Source: Epichloe hybrida
Lineage: Eukaryota; Ascomycota; Sordariomycetes; Hypocreales; Clavicipitaceae
Direction of reading: 5' to 3'
Assembly (NCBI GenBank): GCA_019022495.1
Contig: JAFEKR010000005.1
Location: forward strand, 3,710,530-3,774,529
DNA length: 64,000 nucleotides
A program made the position numbers and the translations under genes. Position 1 is the first letter of the stretch. Every line of letters starts with the position of its first letter. Of this stretch, positions 35,412 to 45,857 are shown in pieces. The notes under the pieces were generated by a model. That model saw nothing but the letters and a program-made list of their open reading frames with translations, did no database searches and was not told where the DNA came from.

Positions 35412-35915
35412 TCATGCCCTCTTGCTGTGCTGCCCAGAACCGGCAGAACCAGTCTTCAATCCAACGCCAAGGACAACTAGAATCCTGGTCAAGACCATGA
35501 GGCCCGTGGTCATGAACTGCAGGTAATCCTCCACTGTCCAATCCTCGATCCTACCATAGGAAGCCCAGCCCCCGACGGCCTGCGCGACCGAGTGGCAGTA
35601 GGCCGCGTCACTCAGGAGCATACCCGAGCACACGAGACGCCACAGCCGCGCATCTCCAAAGCAGCGCAAGACGACGGCCTCGACGAACGTGAAGTACAGC
35701 ACGGAGCCCCCCACCTCGGTGTACAGAAAGGCCGAGTCGGTGGTGAAGGTGCCGCGGTGGCGGGTCATGACGGCGAGGTACGTCGCCGGGGACAGCAGGA
35801 CGAGGGCGGCGCCAGCGAGGGCTACGATGGGCCCAATCGTGGTCAAGATGAGCCGGTAGGCGAAGGGGATGGTGGCCGAAGCCGGCAGCGTTGACAGACG
35901 AGTGGCGGAGGGCAT
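35412..35915 (-). CDS. Small four-helix membrane protein, DUF7704-like
   Basis: This is a 167-aa single-exon frame with about four hydrophobic segments (roughly residues 22-47, 67-85, 92-112 and 135-155). The N-terminal IPFAYRLILTTIGPIVALAGA resembles the DUF7704 family of small fungal membrane proteins. The GRIEDWTVEDY loop and a C-terminal Arg/Lys tail are also as I remember for that family. Function is unknown. It has very GC-rich codon use and long antisense frames, which are shadows. It is convergent with the Zn2Cys6 gene. Confidence 0.7.
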   Translation of the reverse strand: MPSATRLSTLPASATIPFAYRLILTTIGPIVALAGAALVLLSPATYLAVMTRHRGTFTTDSAFLYTEVGGSVLYFTFVEAVVLRCFGDARLWRLVCSGMLLSDAAYCHSVAQAVGGWASYGRIEDWTVEDYLQFMTTGLMVLTRILVVLGVGLKTGSAGSGQHSKRA

Positions 35916-36627
35916 CTTGACAAAGTTCGTGATGGGCGCAGTGTCTGAATAATTGGGGGATGGGGAGAGGGAAATGCTCAGTTCTCGGAAGCGTCGGGTT
36001 GACTGACGACAAGTTGATTTGACATGTTTATCTTCCGTCCGACGTCACGTGCGAAATCGACCGCGTTGGTTGTTCTGGCCAATCCAAATTCCATGACAAG
36101 GCACCCTGGCCATAATCGGAGACGACGGGACGTTCAGAGACCACCATGCCGCGCGCAATCCATGACTGATGGTGGTCTATCACCGATGCTGAGATGCCCT
36201 CGCTAGGCCCGGCGGCAGGCAGTGCTGGCGGCCGTGTGAAGCTGCAATCGCATCGAGCAGGTGGTAGGTAACTAGTTGGTCATCTCTCTCAAAGACTGGA
36301 ACCCTCTTTCGACCTGACATCGGTGAGGAAACAAACTGCGGGGGCGTGTGTCCCCATTACAACCCAAGAAACCACATGCATGGCCACACAAAACGAACCG
36401 CGAGAGGTGACCGAATTATTCAACCTTCCGTTTTGGCAATGCGTGTCCGGACGACTGACTCCCCGCTTGCTTGGGCCGGCAGGTTATGGCTCGCAATGTA
36501 CGCTAACAATTGTGTATAAATCCTCTGCAAGTCCGCATGATCGATGCAGACAACTTCCAAAACGTGAAACATCCTTGATCCATACTCTTTTGGTAGACAA
36601 AAACCCCAAGAAGGAAAGCGCATAGCA
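35916..36627. other. Intergenic region with two divergent promoters
   Basis: No supported gene is present. It separates the divergently transcribed DUF7704-like and HsbA-like genes. GTATAAAT at 36514-36521, about 110 bp upstream of the HsbA-like start, is a TATA-box candidate. Confidence 0.5.
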
Positions 36628-37210
36628 ATGAAGTTCCTCAGTGCTCTGACCACAATCCTCGTGGCACCGGGGGCGCTTTCCCTGGCTGTTTCAATCCTAT
36701 CACCACGGAGCCTACGCTCGTCATCAAGTATTGCGCAGCGAGACATTTCAGCTGCTACTTCTGTGCTCGCGAGTGTGAAGTCTGGCTTTGGCTCCCTCTC
36801 GGATGCTGCCCGAGTGTTCAATGGTGACGCCGAGCCATTTAAAAAGGCGGCGTCGGGGCTGCTATCCACGGTCGAATCTGGCACAGCGGCATTCACCAAG
36901 ATGAATGTCCCTGTCGACGTTGGACTGCCGTTCCTTGCTGTCTCCTGCAAAGGAGCTTTAGAAGCAGGGGAGGGCCCTGAGCGACCAGCTGAGAGCAAAG
37001 AAGGACACCATTTAGCGGTACAAACAATGCGGAACGACTTACGGATACTTGTCTCGAAGTGTTGATGATAGCGCGGCACTTATCACTGCCCTGGTTTCCA
37101 AAGTTCCGGCCTTCTTTAGAGGTACTGTGAATGGAGAAGGGGATAAGATCACTCAGGAGCTGAAGAACACACGGGATGAATTCGCGCCTGGAAATTGCTT
37201 GGGCGCATGA
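36628..37210 (+). pseudogene. HsbA-like (hydrophobic surface-binding) cell-wall protein, frameshifted
   Basis: The start MKFLSALTTILVAPGALSLA is a good signal peptide. Residues 35-95 (RDISAATSVLASVKSGF, AFTKM) match the amphipathic helical pattern of the HsbA/cell-wall galactomannoprotein family, secreted proteins that bind hydrophobic surfaces. The C-terminal half (ALSDQLRAKKDTI, then SALITALVSKVPAFF-type helices and a final CLGA) is in a different frame, from about 36,960 to TGA at 37208-37210. It contains an additional in-frame TAG at 37013-37015. No GT...AG intron repairs both faults. Reading frame 1 alone would give a 145-aa aberrant protein ending at 37065. I consider it a recent pseudogene because the sequence is otherwise well preserved. 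Confidence 0.7.
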
Positions 37211-37415
37211 AGAGGTTTTTTGTGCGAACATCTACATGGTGGCTGCGAACCAAACGTCAAAAGCTTGCCAAGTCATGTCATTGGTAGCCCCTTTTCTGGA
37301 TATAACTAGGGAAAGACCTTTGTTCAAGAGGTTTGCCACTTGGCTTGGCCTAGGCCGCACAGTTTCTCACGTATGTTGTATTGACGGCTACTTGATGAAT
37401 GGGTTGCATAGTATT

Positions 37416-37700
37416 TCATCTCGCGAATATTGCCCTACACTCCCGAACCTCGTCAGTAAATTCTTGTTTCCCCTCACCGCAACAATCGACGAGTTCTTCA
37501 CTCATGTCCCTTTCCTCGCTCGGCTGTTGATTGTTCTTGGCCTTGAGCTGCGATCGATACTGACGCGGCCGCTTGATCAACTCGGCTCGTTCAAAGTCAA
37601 TCATGATGACTCCGCTAGTCCTAGAGTTTACCAGCATGTTCGGAAATCGTACACCATTGTGCAAAACGCTCTATTGGTGCACGGCCTGCAACAACAGAGT
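37416..37700 (-). pseudogene. Kinase-fold C-lobe fragment
   Basis: The minus-strand frame contains LHNGVRFPNMLVN followed by GVIMIDFERAELI. These match the catalytic loop (H-x-D-x-R-x-x-N) and metal-binding loop (DFE) of a fungal protein-kinase-like family, which normally ends, as here, with a Glu-rich FTDEVR tail. The catalytic Asp position is Gly and a TAG lies 3 codons upstream (VHQ-stop-SVLHN). No N-lobe is found upstream on this strand. It is a decayed gene fragment or possibly the last exon of a gene with a lost body. The longer plus-strand frame over it (37176-37715) is a shadow. Confidence 0.55.
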
Positions 37701-37715
37701 TGCTCGTTGCCCTAG

Positions 37716-39417
37716 CGATTGCTCGATTGCTTGGTATCGCCGCACTCCTCTGCTTCGCTCAGAGCCTGGATTTCATCGTCTGATGACTGTTTGAGTTGCT
37801 CCTCGAGCAAACTGGGCAATTGCCTGTGATTGACAGGATGATGCGCTTGCTTGGCGCCACGGCCATGCCACGGCCATGTCGGTGAAGGCCCAGATTCGGG
37901 CATCTTTGGTTTAGTTCACGCCAACGGACCATCCCGACGAGACATCCTTTACGGTCGGTCTTCCTGCTGGTCAGCCGCGCTGGGACCAGTCTTGGCTAGC
38001 ATTCGCATTAGCATCAGGCAAAGTCGATGTCCGGTCGAAGTCGGCGTACGTAGTGGGTAAATGTGCACGACCACGAAGCTGGCTTGCTATCAGGAAGTGA
38101 AGTATCAATCCCAACTCCTTCTTGGGACGGTTGCTTTGTGGATGGTAGTGGTGCGACGGATAGGAGGGGTTGGAAACGGCACAGTTCAACTGGCGGAAGA
38201 TATGTCGAGGGAATCAATCTACGAGCATAGCGATTCGCTCTAGGAGGGCTACATTACGCCACGAATGCGAGATCGTTCTTGGCCGATGTGAACTGGGAGC
38301 TGAGCAAGGGAGACTGCCCGCGTGACTGACGAAAGGGTATGCCCCTGCAACGACACATGTGTCCGCATATGATTGGATCATCGCGGCGTTTCCAACAATA
38401 AGCCACACTCCCAATACCTCGGCAGTAACGCGAGCGGAGAAGTTGGAACTCACCGGCCCTTCCCGACCCGGAGATATGAAGCGGCAAGATAGCTCCTGCC
38501 TTACGAGACTGGAGGGAATTCGAAACTAACTAACCCGAGATCGGAAAGAAACCCGTACAGACATTTGACTCAAGCATGGAGGAAGAAGATTCATGGATGC
38601 GATACAAGGACGTATGGCGCAAGAATTTTTTGTGCATGGCACAGTAACCAGTCACGAACTGAGCAAAAATGAATTCATTTGCACGACGCATCTTATCAAT
38701 ACTAGTCAGGAAAAACTGGTGAGGTTGCTCGGAGAAACCAGAGACATAGCCTGTGTCACAGATTTCAAGCCTCGGGTTATATAACTGATAATCTACATCT
38801 CGTAGTAAAATCTGCATCCACATTGTTGACTGTCCAGAAACATGCAGTTATCATTGTCGTCATACGTCCATAGAGCGTAGTCTGTCTGCAAGGTCATATA
38901 CTCAATCTTCCCCCGCTTGTTAGGAAGCCGGCTGAGAAGGGAATTTTATTTCTGGATTACTCGTATTTCGGAACTTGCACTTGATGCCACGGTAAAGTAG
39001 TTGTCAGAGGCTGGCTGGGTTGCCCACCATCATTATCTTGCTGAGATCCTGATGGGGATGTGGCAACCGTTGCCAATAAATTCGACTGACTGGGCAAAGT
39101 CGGTGCTTCCATCAAAGGACGTCTTGTCTTGATAAGATGGATGAAACATGCGTAATGATCCGACGCTTCAGCCGTTTCAGCTTCGATGTGATGACCACGC
39201 CGTGCAAAAAGCATCTCGATTCACGCCGTGTCAGACCATTAAACCTCCTTGTCCGAATTATTTCACTGTCTGGTTGCCAATACGATTCCTCGATACACGA
39301 GCCACATTCCGGTGTGATGAAACAGCAATAGAGCGCTGGCTCTGGCTCTGGCCCTCTCGCATCGAAATTGCATCAGTCTCGAAACTATGATAGCAGCCTG
39401 AAGAATGGTTGCATCTA
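37716..39417. other. Long intergenic stretch, no supported gene
   Basis: Several 60-100 aa open frames occur on both strands (for example 38530-38823 minus and 38957-39214 minus). None shows a domain or a believable multi-exon structure. Composition is GC-normal, so this is not RIP-decayed sequence. Remnants of genes cannot be excluded. Confidence 0.45.
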
Positions 39418-41383
39418 TCACAATTTAGTCGCCATGCTACAGTGAGTACCATTATAACGGAGCTGACACTGTCGATGAGAAGACCACCACTCGAGATGTC
39501 CCAGCCATTCTATATGAAAATAGCTGCCCACGTCGGGTGATGGAATGTTGACCCGAAGATCAGTGACCTGGGGAAAACCTTTAGCAGATGGTGATACTTG
39601 GAACCACAGCCCATATTGGGAGACCGTCTCGGCTTTGTCTAAAAGATCCAGCCGAATTTGACCAAGACTTGCCACCCTACCATCCAAATAGTTAAGTATG
39701 ATCCCTTTGACATTACCGTCCACTCGACATGGAATCACTTCGGACACATGGCGGACTTCAGCGCAGGAGTAGAAGAAATGCTCGTAACGGATTGATCGAG
39801 GGAAAGGTGAGGCCGGACTCGGCAAATTCGGCAAACTCGGTAACGACCGGCCATCCACAGCTCGAGGAGGAGGGAGGCTGAATGCAACATCTTGATAACC
39901 CTCATCGTTAAAGCCTAGGAAAAGGGTAACGGGCTGCTGCGAAACAGCAGCGGTCAAGTGATACGAGTACTCCGATTCAAAGCCAGGCGGCGGGTGTTCC
40001 GCTAGGACATGAGTCCGACCAGCGCTTGTTACGAGCTGGTGATGTATCAGCTATCGCTGTATGATATAAGTGAGAAGTGAACCTTACAATCAATGCACTT
40101 CTGCGAGGGGGGTTTCTATTCTTCCGAAGCCAGATTTCGCGGATCCGCTCGCCTCGTTCCAAGGGTACATAAATCCAGGCAATAGAAAGTTTCCTTTGCT
40201 CAGAAGCATGGTATAGGAAGAAGTCCTCACTAGACAAGTGCGTCCGGACGCAAAAGGTATCCGAACCTGGGCTTAGTCCTACGATAATGCCCTTGACATC
40301 CCCGTTGTTAAGAACAACACTTGTCCTTCGCGAGGGCCGGGAACTTGAAGGTAGCTGCCAGATCCGAAGGGACGGAGGCTGAGGTGTGGAGTACCAGGTT
40401 TTCGAAGCGTTTGTGAAACTATTTGTTATCTTGCCGTTGAGACTATAGTGGACGGTCCTCAGTTTTATCCCCTAAACCACAAGCATAGTCAGTCGCTAGT
40501 CTGCAGCACATTCTGATTAGAAACATACGTCGTTCTTCACGACGAGCTGTCCACCGTGTATTGAAAGAGTTTGCCACCAGACACCAGCAGACTCAGGTAT
40601 GTCATATATCTCCTCGGAATGAGCAAATTGGATTGTTCTAATGCCCCATGCATCGCGTGCGACGTATATTGTGTCAGCTAGTTTTCCTGACGAGGGACTG
40701 TAGAGTAAAGCTTGCTCCTGGTCTTTTGCAGGTCCGCACTTGGTATTTGTCAAAGAGGCACAATACGTCCTGTTCTGCACGTCAATTGTCGTAGCCCATA
40801 CGTCGCATGAGAGATCGATCACTTGAGAGCCAGTCTGGGCTAGTCCTTTTAACGCTAATGCATTGGATATGCTGCAGAAGCGCAAATAAGGCTCTACGGC
40901 GACATAGTCAGCCGTATAATGACAAAGTTCCGGGGGAAGCAGTGGGTAGTTGCGTGCGACCACATTGGTTAGACGGTCACGTAGGAATTGCCCGTCAATC
41001 AATGATGATTTGGGGAAAGGGTCGAAGTCGTATTCGTTGACAGCCGACAGCCATGCAGAAGCAGACTTGGAGACGTCATAACAATCTCGGTGAAATCCAG
41101 TTACTATGCCGAGCGGATGCGAGCAATCTTCAGAGCACAGCGAGTGAAGTACTTCCTTCACTTCCTCGGAGCTGTTTCCTCCACGAGAGACCTCTGGTAT
41201 GGTCCGTGTTAAAATGTACAGATTGAGAAGCTCGGCGGCAAGAGACTCACCTACTACAACATTCTGTTCTGTTTCGAAGCTAAACGCGCACAGGCCACAA
41301 TGCCAGGTGATGCAACTTTCAAATTGTCCCGCCTCGCTTTCCATTGTACAGACTGGTGGTATACATAGAGGTCGATAATTCAT
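39418..41383 (-). CDS. Conserved-looking protein of unknown function, three exons, 618 aa
   Basis: Exons are 41383-40529, 40471-40088 and 40035-39418, with GTATGT...TTTAG and GTAAGG...CACCAG introns. All three exons are whole codons (855, 384 and 618 nt). The N-terminus has a Cys/His cluster (CITWHCGLC, later CSEDC and GFHRDCYD) that could bind zinc. About residue 150 there is LLPPELCHYTADYV, reminiscent of an F-box start, which fits the treble-clef-plus-F-box layout of some fungal orphan families. The rest is beta-rich, with WWQTLSIHGGQLVVKND, IKGIIVGL-type strands, and PVTLFLGFNDEGYQD. I do not recognise the family with certainty. The gene looks intact. Confidence 0.7.
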
Positions 41384-41450
41384 GGACTATTTCTTGGCTA
41401 GAAGTGGCAGAGAGTGGGGAGTGAGCGCGAAGAGCAAATGTGGAAACATA

Positions 41451-42607
41451 CGGAGGTTGAGCTCAAAAGTCATGTCCCCTGCACAAGACCTACCTATAGT
41501 AAGGTCCTAGTAAATCTAGAGAATAAGTAATTTTACACTAAACCCTTTACTTTTTAAAGGCTAGTTATAAGGTATTTAGTTTATAAGAATATTATTTAAA
41601 TATTTAAGTAAATAAATAAATACTTCTTTTATTTAAGTTATTATTTAATTTTTTTAAAAATTAAAATATATAAAAATATAAAAATATAAACTTACTTAAA
41701 TATATTGTTACCTTTAACTTTAAAATTAGATTAAAGTATTAAAATAAATATTTAGAAATCTATTTTTTATTTTAAAATACTTTTTAAGTAAAACTATATT
41801 TAATCAAAATTTAAGAAAATAAAGTTCCTAATTATATATTATATTATAAGCTCTTGAAGAGTATGGTTTTAGTGTAAGATTATTACTCTTATGTAGAAAA
41901 TCGCTTATTCTCTAGAATTATTAGGACCTAATATAGGTGGGTCTTTGTCAGAACCCGAAGGTGTGCAGGTAAGCCATTAAACTAAAAGATTTACTAATGC
42001 TAGCTCTCGCTCGCATTGCATCTTACAATTAATTATTAGGCGTGTGCACCTAATAATCATCCCTTCCCTCATAAGGCTTGTCCTAAGCTAAGGGCCTCAC
42101 ATAGGCTAGCGGCTAGTAAGTAACGCAACCTTAGCTTGGATTAGGCCTGGTTATCCGTGGTCTCTAAGATAATTAACCAATTGTAAACCCCTAAGGCCTA
42201 GTACGCACAGCAACTAGGCTTGCCACTCGCAATGACCTAGTGCACGTGACCCCACGGTTGCAACTATAACGTGACTATACAGGCGTAACCGTACCTGCCC
42301 TGTAAGCCTAACGTAAGCGCCTAGCCTAGTAATTCAAACCTAGACCTATTAGGTTAATCCAGCTACAGGAATTAAACCTAGGACCTAGCGCACGCCCCAC
42401 CTACAAGGATTTAAACCTAGGACTAGCACACTAGAAGACCTATGAGAGCTAGCATTAATATTAGAACCCGAAGGTGTGTAGGTAAGCCATTAAACTAAAA
42501 GATTCACTAATGCTAGCTTTCGCTTGCATTGCACCTTACAATTGATTATTAGGCGCGCGCACCTAACAGTCTTGTGCAAGGGACATGACTTTTGAGCTTG
42601 ACCTCCG
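41451..42607. mobile_element. TA-flanked MITE with ~90-bp inverted repeats, carrying a nested TRIM
   Basis: The left end CGGAGGTTGAGCTCAAAAGT (41451-) and right end ACTTTTGAGCTTGACCTCCG (-42607) are inverted repeats flanked by TA (41449-41450 and 42608-42609). The inverted repeat continues inward to about 41,545 on the left. On the right it is interrupted at GTCTT by the TRIM and resumes at 41,945-41,885. Removing the TRIM leaves about 529 bp with no coding capacity. The TA duplication suggests mobilisation by a Tc1/mariner-type transposase. The interior is RIP-like and AT-rich. Confidence 0.88.
41946..42568. mobile_element. Miniature LTR retrotransposon (TRIM), 623 bp
   Basis: Two 110-bp direct terminal repeats (41946-42055 and 42459-42568) begin TGTCAGAACCCGAAGG (TATTAGAACCC in the second) and end GCACCTAATA or GCACCTAACA. 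GTCTT is duplicated at 41941-41945 and 42569-42573. The 403-bp interior has no coding capacity, so it must have been moved by an autonomous LTR element. Two minus-strand motifs of the type CCTAGGTTTAAATCC in the interior look like tRNA B boxes. Confidence 0.9.
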
Positions 42608-42637
42608 TACTATTATAATAATGAGTCTGTCTAGGGT

Positions 42638-43094
42638 AACTAAACGCGCATCCGTTAAAAACTGAATGTGCATTCGCTATTAGTCCTAGTCCGTTAGAAC
42701 AATTTACTTACACTTTTTTAGTTTAGCTAATGTTTATAATTCTTATACCTATATGCAAATTTAATTATAATACCTATAATAAATACGTTTTTTGTAATAT
42801 TAATATTATTAGAGCTATTATAGGTGCCTTTTATAGGTGCCTTACTAGTGAATTATAGTAAATAAGTTAAAATGTAATAGTGAAAGGGCTTTAAGAACAA
42901 GGTTAAAAGGCATGCTTATTATGTAAATAATGTAATATTATAATAGAATCATTTGCGTGGCTGTACTTTTTTTTAAAAATAAAGAATATATTTTCTTTAT
43001 AAAGCTAAGTAAGAAAATACATAAGTAAGTTTTAAAGATAAAATAAGGAAAGTGGTAAATACATATTTAATTTTTAACGGATGCGCGTTTAGTT
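42638..43094. mobile_element. Second MITE-like element, 24-bp inverted repeats
   Basis: AACTAAACGCGCATCCGTT (from 42638) is the exact inverted partner of AACGGATGCGCGTTTAGTT (to 43094). The repeat is perfect over 24 bp including the A/T tail. It is about 457 bp long with an AT-rich, non-coding interior. TA precedes the left end but TG follows the right, so a TA duplication is uncertain. It starts only 28 bp after the preceding MITE. Confidence 0.8.
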
Positions 43095-43313
43095 GCCTGT
43101 CTGTCCAGGCTAAACTAGCTGCTTGTTTTTATCCCTTTGGCTGCTAAACCCCTTTTTCGAAGGCTGACGTCTTGGCGCCATTCCTGACCGTGTGACAAAG
43201 ATCTGGGCGTCGCTTCTTAGTTCACCATTTTCATATTCGGTCCTTCTCGTTCGCTCTAAACTAATCTTGTCCATCTTATCTTTCCAAGCCAGCCTTAACA
43301 TATCTTTTCCAGA

Positions 43314-44798
43314 ATGACAGCTCGACAGAACTCTGATGAACTTGCGTGGGACCGGAACGATGAGCTCTGGGAGGAGGCAATTAAGCAAGTTCGATCATCC
43401 TCAACGTGTCGCAAAATCGAATATTTTGCCAAGAGGATATTCGCAAAACCCGCGACCTTAGTCACTCCATTAATCATTGGCGGCTTCAATGTGCTCTACC
43501 CCATGCGTATTGAAGGTCTTTCCGCCAATGTTCTTGTTCGCTTGCCCTGCCCGAACCAGGCTGTGTTTCCTGAAGAGAAAACGCTTGCGGAAGCTGCGAC
43601 CGCTGCATGCATCAGCCAACGCACTCATATCCCGATCCCAGAACACTTCAGCAACGGCATTGATCCTGACATTGGGCCGTTCATGATTATTCAAGACCTC
43701 GGGTCCCGACGAGTCATGGGCCAAGTTCTGGAAGCTTCTCGCGAGGATCCTAACGAGACGCCCGTCTTGGAACCCAACATTTCTGAAAGCAAGCTCAAGC
43801 GCCTGTACGTTGAAATGGCACGGTGCGTGCTACAGCTTGCGCAAACTGCTTTTCCACACATCGGAAGCCTCGTTGAGACAAGCCCCGGATCATACCACGT
43901 GATGGGACGGCCTCTCACTCTTAACATGAGCAACATGGTTCAGCTTTCCAATATTCCAAAATCGATCTTTCCACCGAAGGGCACCATATATCAGAACGCC
44001 GATGAGTGGTACACGATATTGGCTGAAATGCAAATCGCAACTCTCCTCTTCCAGCATAACGATATGGTATCGTCGGAAGATGACTGCAGAACCAAATATG
44101 TCGCTCGCCAACTATTTCGCAGATTAGCCAAGCAAGGCCGACTGTCGAGTTTTGGATTTGCTGAGGATAAATGGTCAGCCCGCTGCAAGTACGCTCGCGC
44201 AACATTGCCAGCGCCAGCCAATTCGGGCTGTTTCCGTCTGTGGTCCGATGATTTTAGGCCGGCCAATATTGTCGTCGATGAGAACGACCATATTCTTGGG
44301 GCTATCGATTGGGAATATACGTACGTCGGGCCAACACAATTTGTCCTTGACCCGCCTTGGTGGTTATTACTTGATGTGCCAGAGATGTGGGACGATGGCA
44401 TTGATAATTGGACTAGTGTCTATGAAAGACGGCTTCAGACCTGGCTCTTAGCTATGAAAGAGGCAGAGCAAGATATGGATCCTAGTTCTTTATTGCTCTC
44501 AGCGTACATGCAAGAGAGCTGGGTGACGGGTCGCTTCTGGCTTAATTATGCTGCTAGAAAGAGCTGGGCTTTTGATACTATCTACTGGAAGTACCTAGAC
44601 AAGAGGTTCTTTGGTGAGCGAGAAGACATCCCCATAGAACAACTATGGAAGACAAGGGTGCAGCTTTTAAACAACGAGGAGCTAGCAGCAATGGAGCCGC
44701 TAGTCCAAATAAAGATAGAGGAATCAAAAAAAAGAGTTTTAGTTAACTGGGAGGCGGCAGAGGCAAGAAAGCGACTATCTTCCTTTCTGTTTGACTAA
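43314..44798 (+). CDS. APH-like phosphotransferase (kinase fold), 494 aa
   Basis: This is an uninterrupted single exon. Residues 56-75 (GGFNVLYPMRIEG) match the nucleotide-binding loop of the phosphotransferase (APH) family, with a conserved strand ANVLVRLPCP after it and FMIIQDLG at 123-130. The catalytic loop reads W-S-D-D-F-R-P-A-N (310-318) in place of HGDLHPGN. The metal loop is IDWEYTYVGP (331-340). The C-terminal half is helical and charged. Family members phosphorylate small molecules or are regulators. Fungi carry many paralogs of unknown substrate, so aminoglycoside resistance should not be assumed. The gene is intact, next to a cluster of small transposons. Confidence 0.85.
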   Translation: MTARQNSDELAWDRNDELWEEAIKQVRSSSTCRKIEYFAKRIFAKPATLVTPLIIGGFNVLYPMRIEGLSANVLVRLPCPNQAVFPEEKTLAEAATAACISQRTHIPIPEHFSNGIDPDIGPFMIIQDLGSRRVMGQVLEASREDPNETPVLEPNISESKLKRLYVEMARCVLQLAQTAFPHIGSLVETSPGSYHVMGRPLTLNMSNMVQLSNIPKSIFPPKGTIYQNADEWYTILAEMQIATLLFQHNDMVSSEDDCRTKYVARQLFRRLAKQGRLSSFGFAEDKWSARCKYARATLPAPANSGCFRLWSDDFRPANIVVDENDHILGAIDWEYTYVGPTQFVLDPPWWLLLDVPEMWDDGIDNWTSVYERRLQTWLLAMKEAEQDMDPSSLLLSAYMQESWVTGRFWLNYAARKSWAFDTIYWKYLDKRFFGEREDIPIEQLWKTRVQLLNNEELAAMEPLVQIKIEESKKRVLVNWEAAEARKRLSSFLFD

Positions 44799-45857
44799 TG
44801 TTATCGCACTAACCTAGCTATAGTTACTCTAATATATTAAAGCTATGACCTTGTGCGCTCTTTACTATACAATATAGGTCTTACTTAGCGAGCCGCTTAA
44901 TCACAAGGGTAAAAGAAAGTGACAGCTAGTGGAAAAGTTACAGAACTTATAATCTCGTTAGTAGCTGTAACTAGCCGTTTAGCTCTTGCTAATGGATAGA
45001 AACCCTTGTTTTTCTTTATCTTAGCCGTAACAAGCGGCTCTTAGGGTGTAATCTAAGTTCGCGTAGTTATTCAAAAGCTAGCGCACTAAAGACCCCCGTA
45101 ACTATAAATATAGGTGAAGAGATTACTTTATACTATTTATAGTACCTTTTCTTATTAATACATAAGGGAGTAAAGAGATCTTATTACTCTAATAACACGC
45201 CGCAGGCGACAAAAATCCGTAGAGCGCTTAGGCCGCATTACAGGCCTCCTACAAGGCAGATGACATGATGGTAGGGCGTAATTGAGAATGCCTGACAGAT
45301 GATGACCAACTCTTTCCAACCTCCCGTCGAAAATCCGAGCGATTCCGGGGAGTATGTAAGACCGGATAAGGCGCTTAAAATACGACCATGAAATTCATCA
45401 TTAACCAACGCCCTAACCTGCGACTCTTTAAATTACATGCCATCAAATCACTTACTGTACTTTGCGATCCCCAAACACACCTAACATTGTCATACAATTA
45501 TGCGAGAGCATTTGCGAGCGATGGTCAGAAAGGGGCCTTGCGTGCGCGCTCTAGTGCACTAAGGAATGCGCATCAATTGCGGCCAATTCCCGTGCATCGG
45601 AGGCGGTGAAGGGAGTCATTTTGTTCTTGTCCCGCCTGTGAAGGTAAGTTAGACAGCCTAAAACGTGTTGCAGGGGGGAAGGGAACCCCTCCGGGCCGGA
45701 ATAACATAACGCACAGTACCACGTTAATTTAGTCGCCAGCGACACAGTCCTGACTAATCCGTAGCAACCAACGTCTGGTCTCCACATTTCAGCTTATGTA
45801 GAGGTTTATCAGCTAATTGGGCTCAATTAACTCCGTGCCAGGTCCCTCGAGGTCGGC
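44799..45857. other. Intergenic, partly AT-biased
   Basis: 44,800-45,250 is enriched in TA-rich, RIP-like sequence and contains an inverted pair GAGCCGCTT (about 44,889) and AAGCGGCTC (about 45,034), perhaps a small foldback. The rest is GC-normal. An open frame at 45388-45609 has no domain and I do not call it. Confidence 0.45.

Noticed and set aside
35592..36012. Frames antisense to or overlapping the DUF7704-like gene
   Set aside because: Shadows of a GC-rich coding sequence. Arg/Gly/His-rich, no domain.
37176..37715. 179-codon plus-strand frame
   Set aside because: The minus strand carries the kinase-fold motifs (IDFERA, VRFPN). The plus frame has no domain and overlaps the end of the HsbA-like pseudogene.
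42300..42450. tRNA-like B-box motifs on the minus strand
   Set aside because: They lie in the interior of the TRIM and do not fold into a complete cloverleaf by eye, so no tRNA gene is called.
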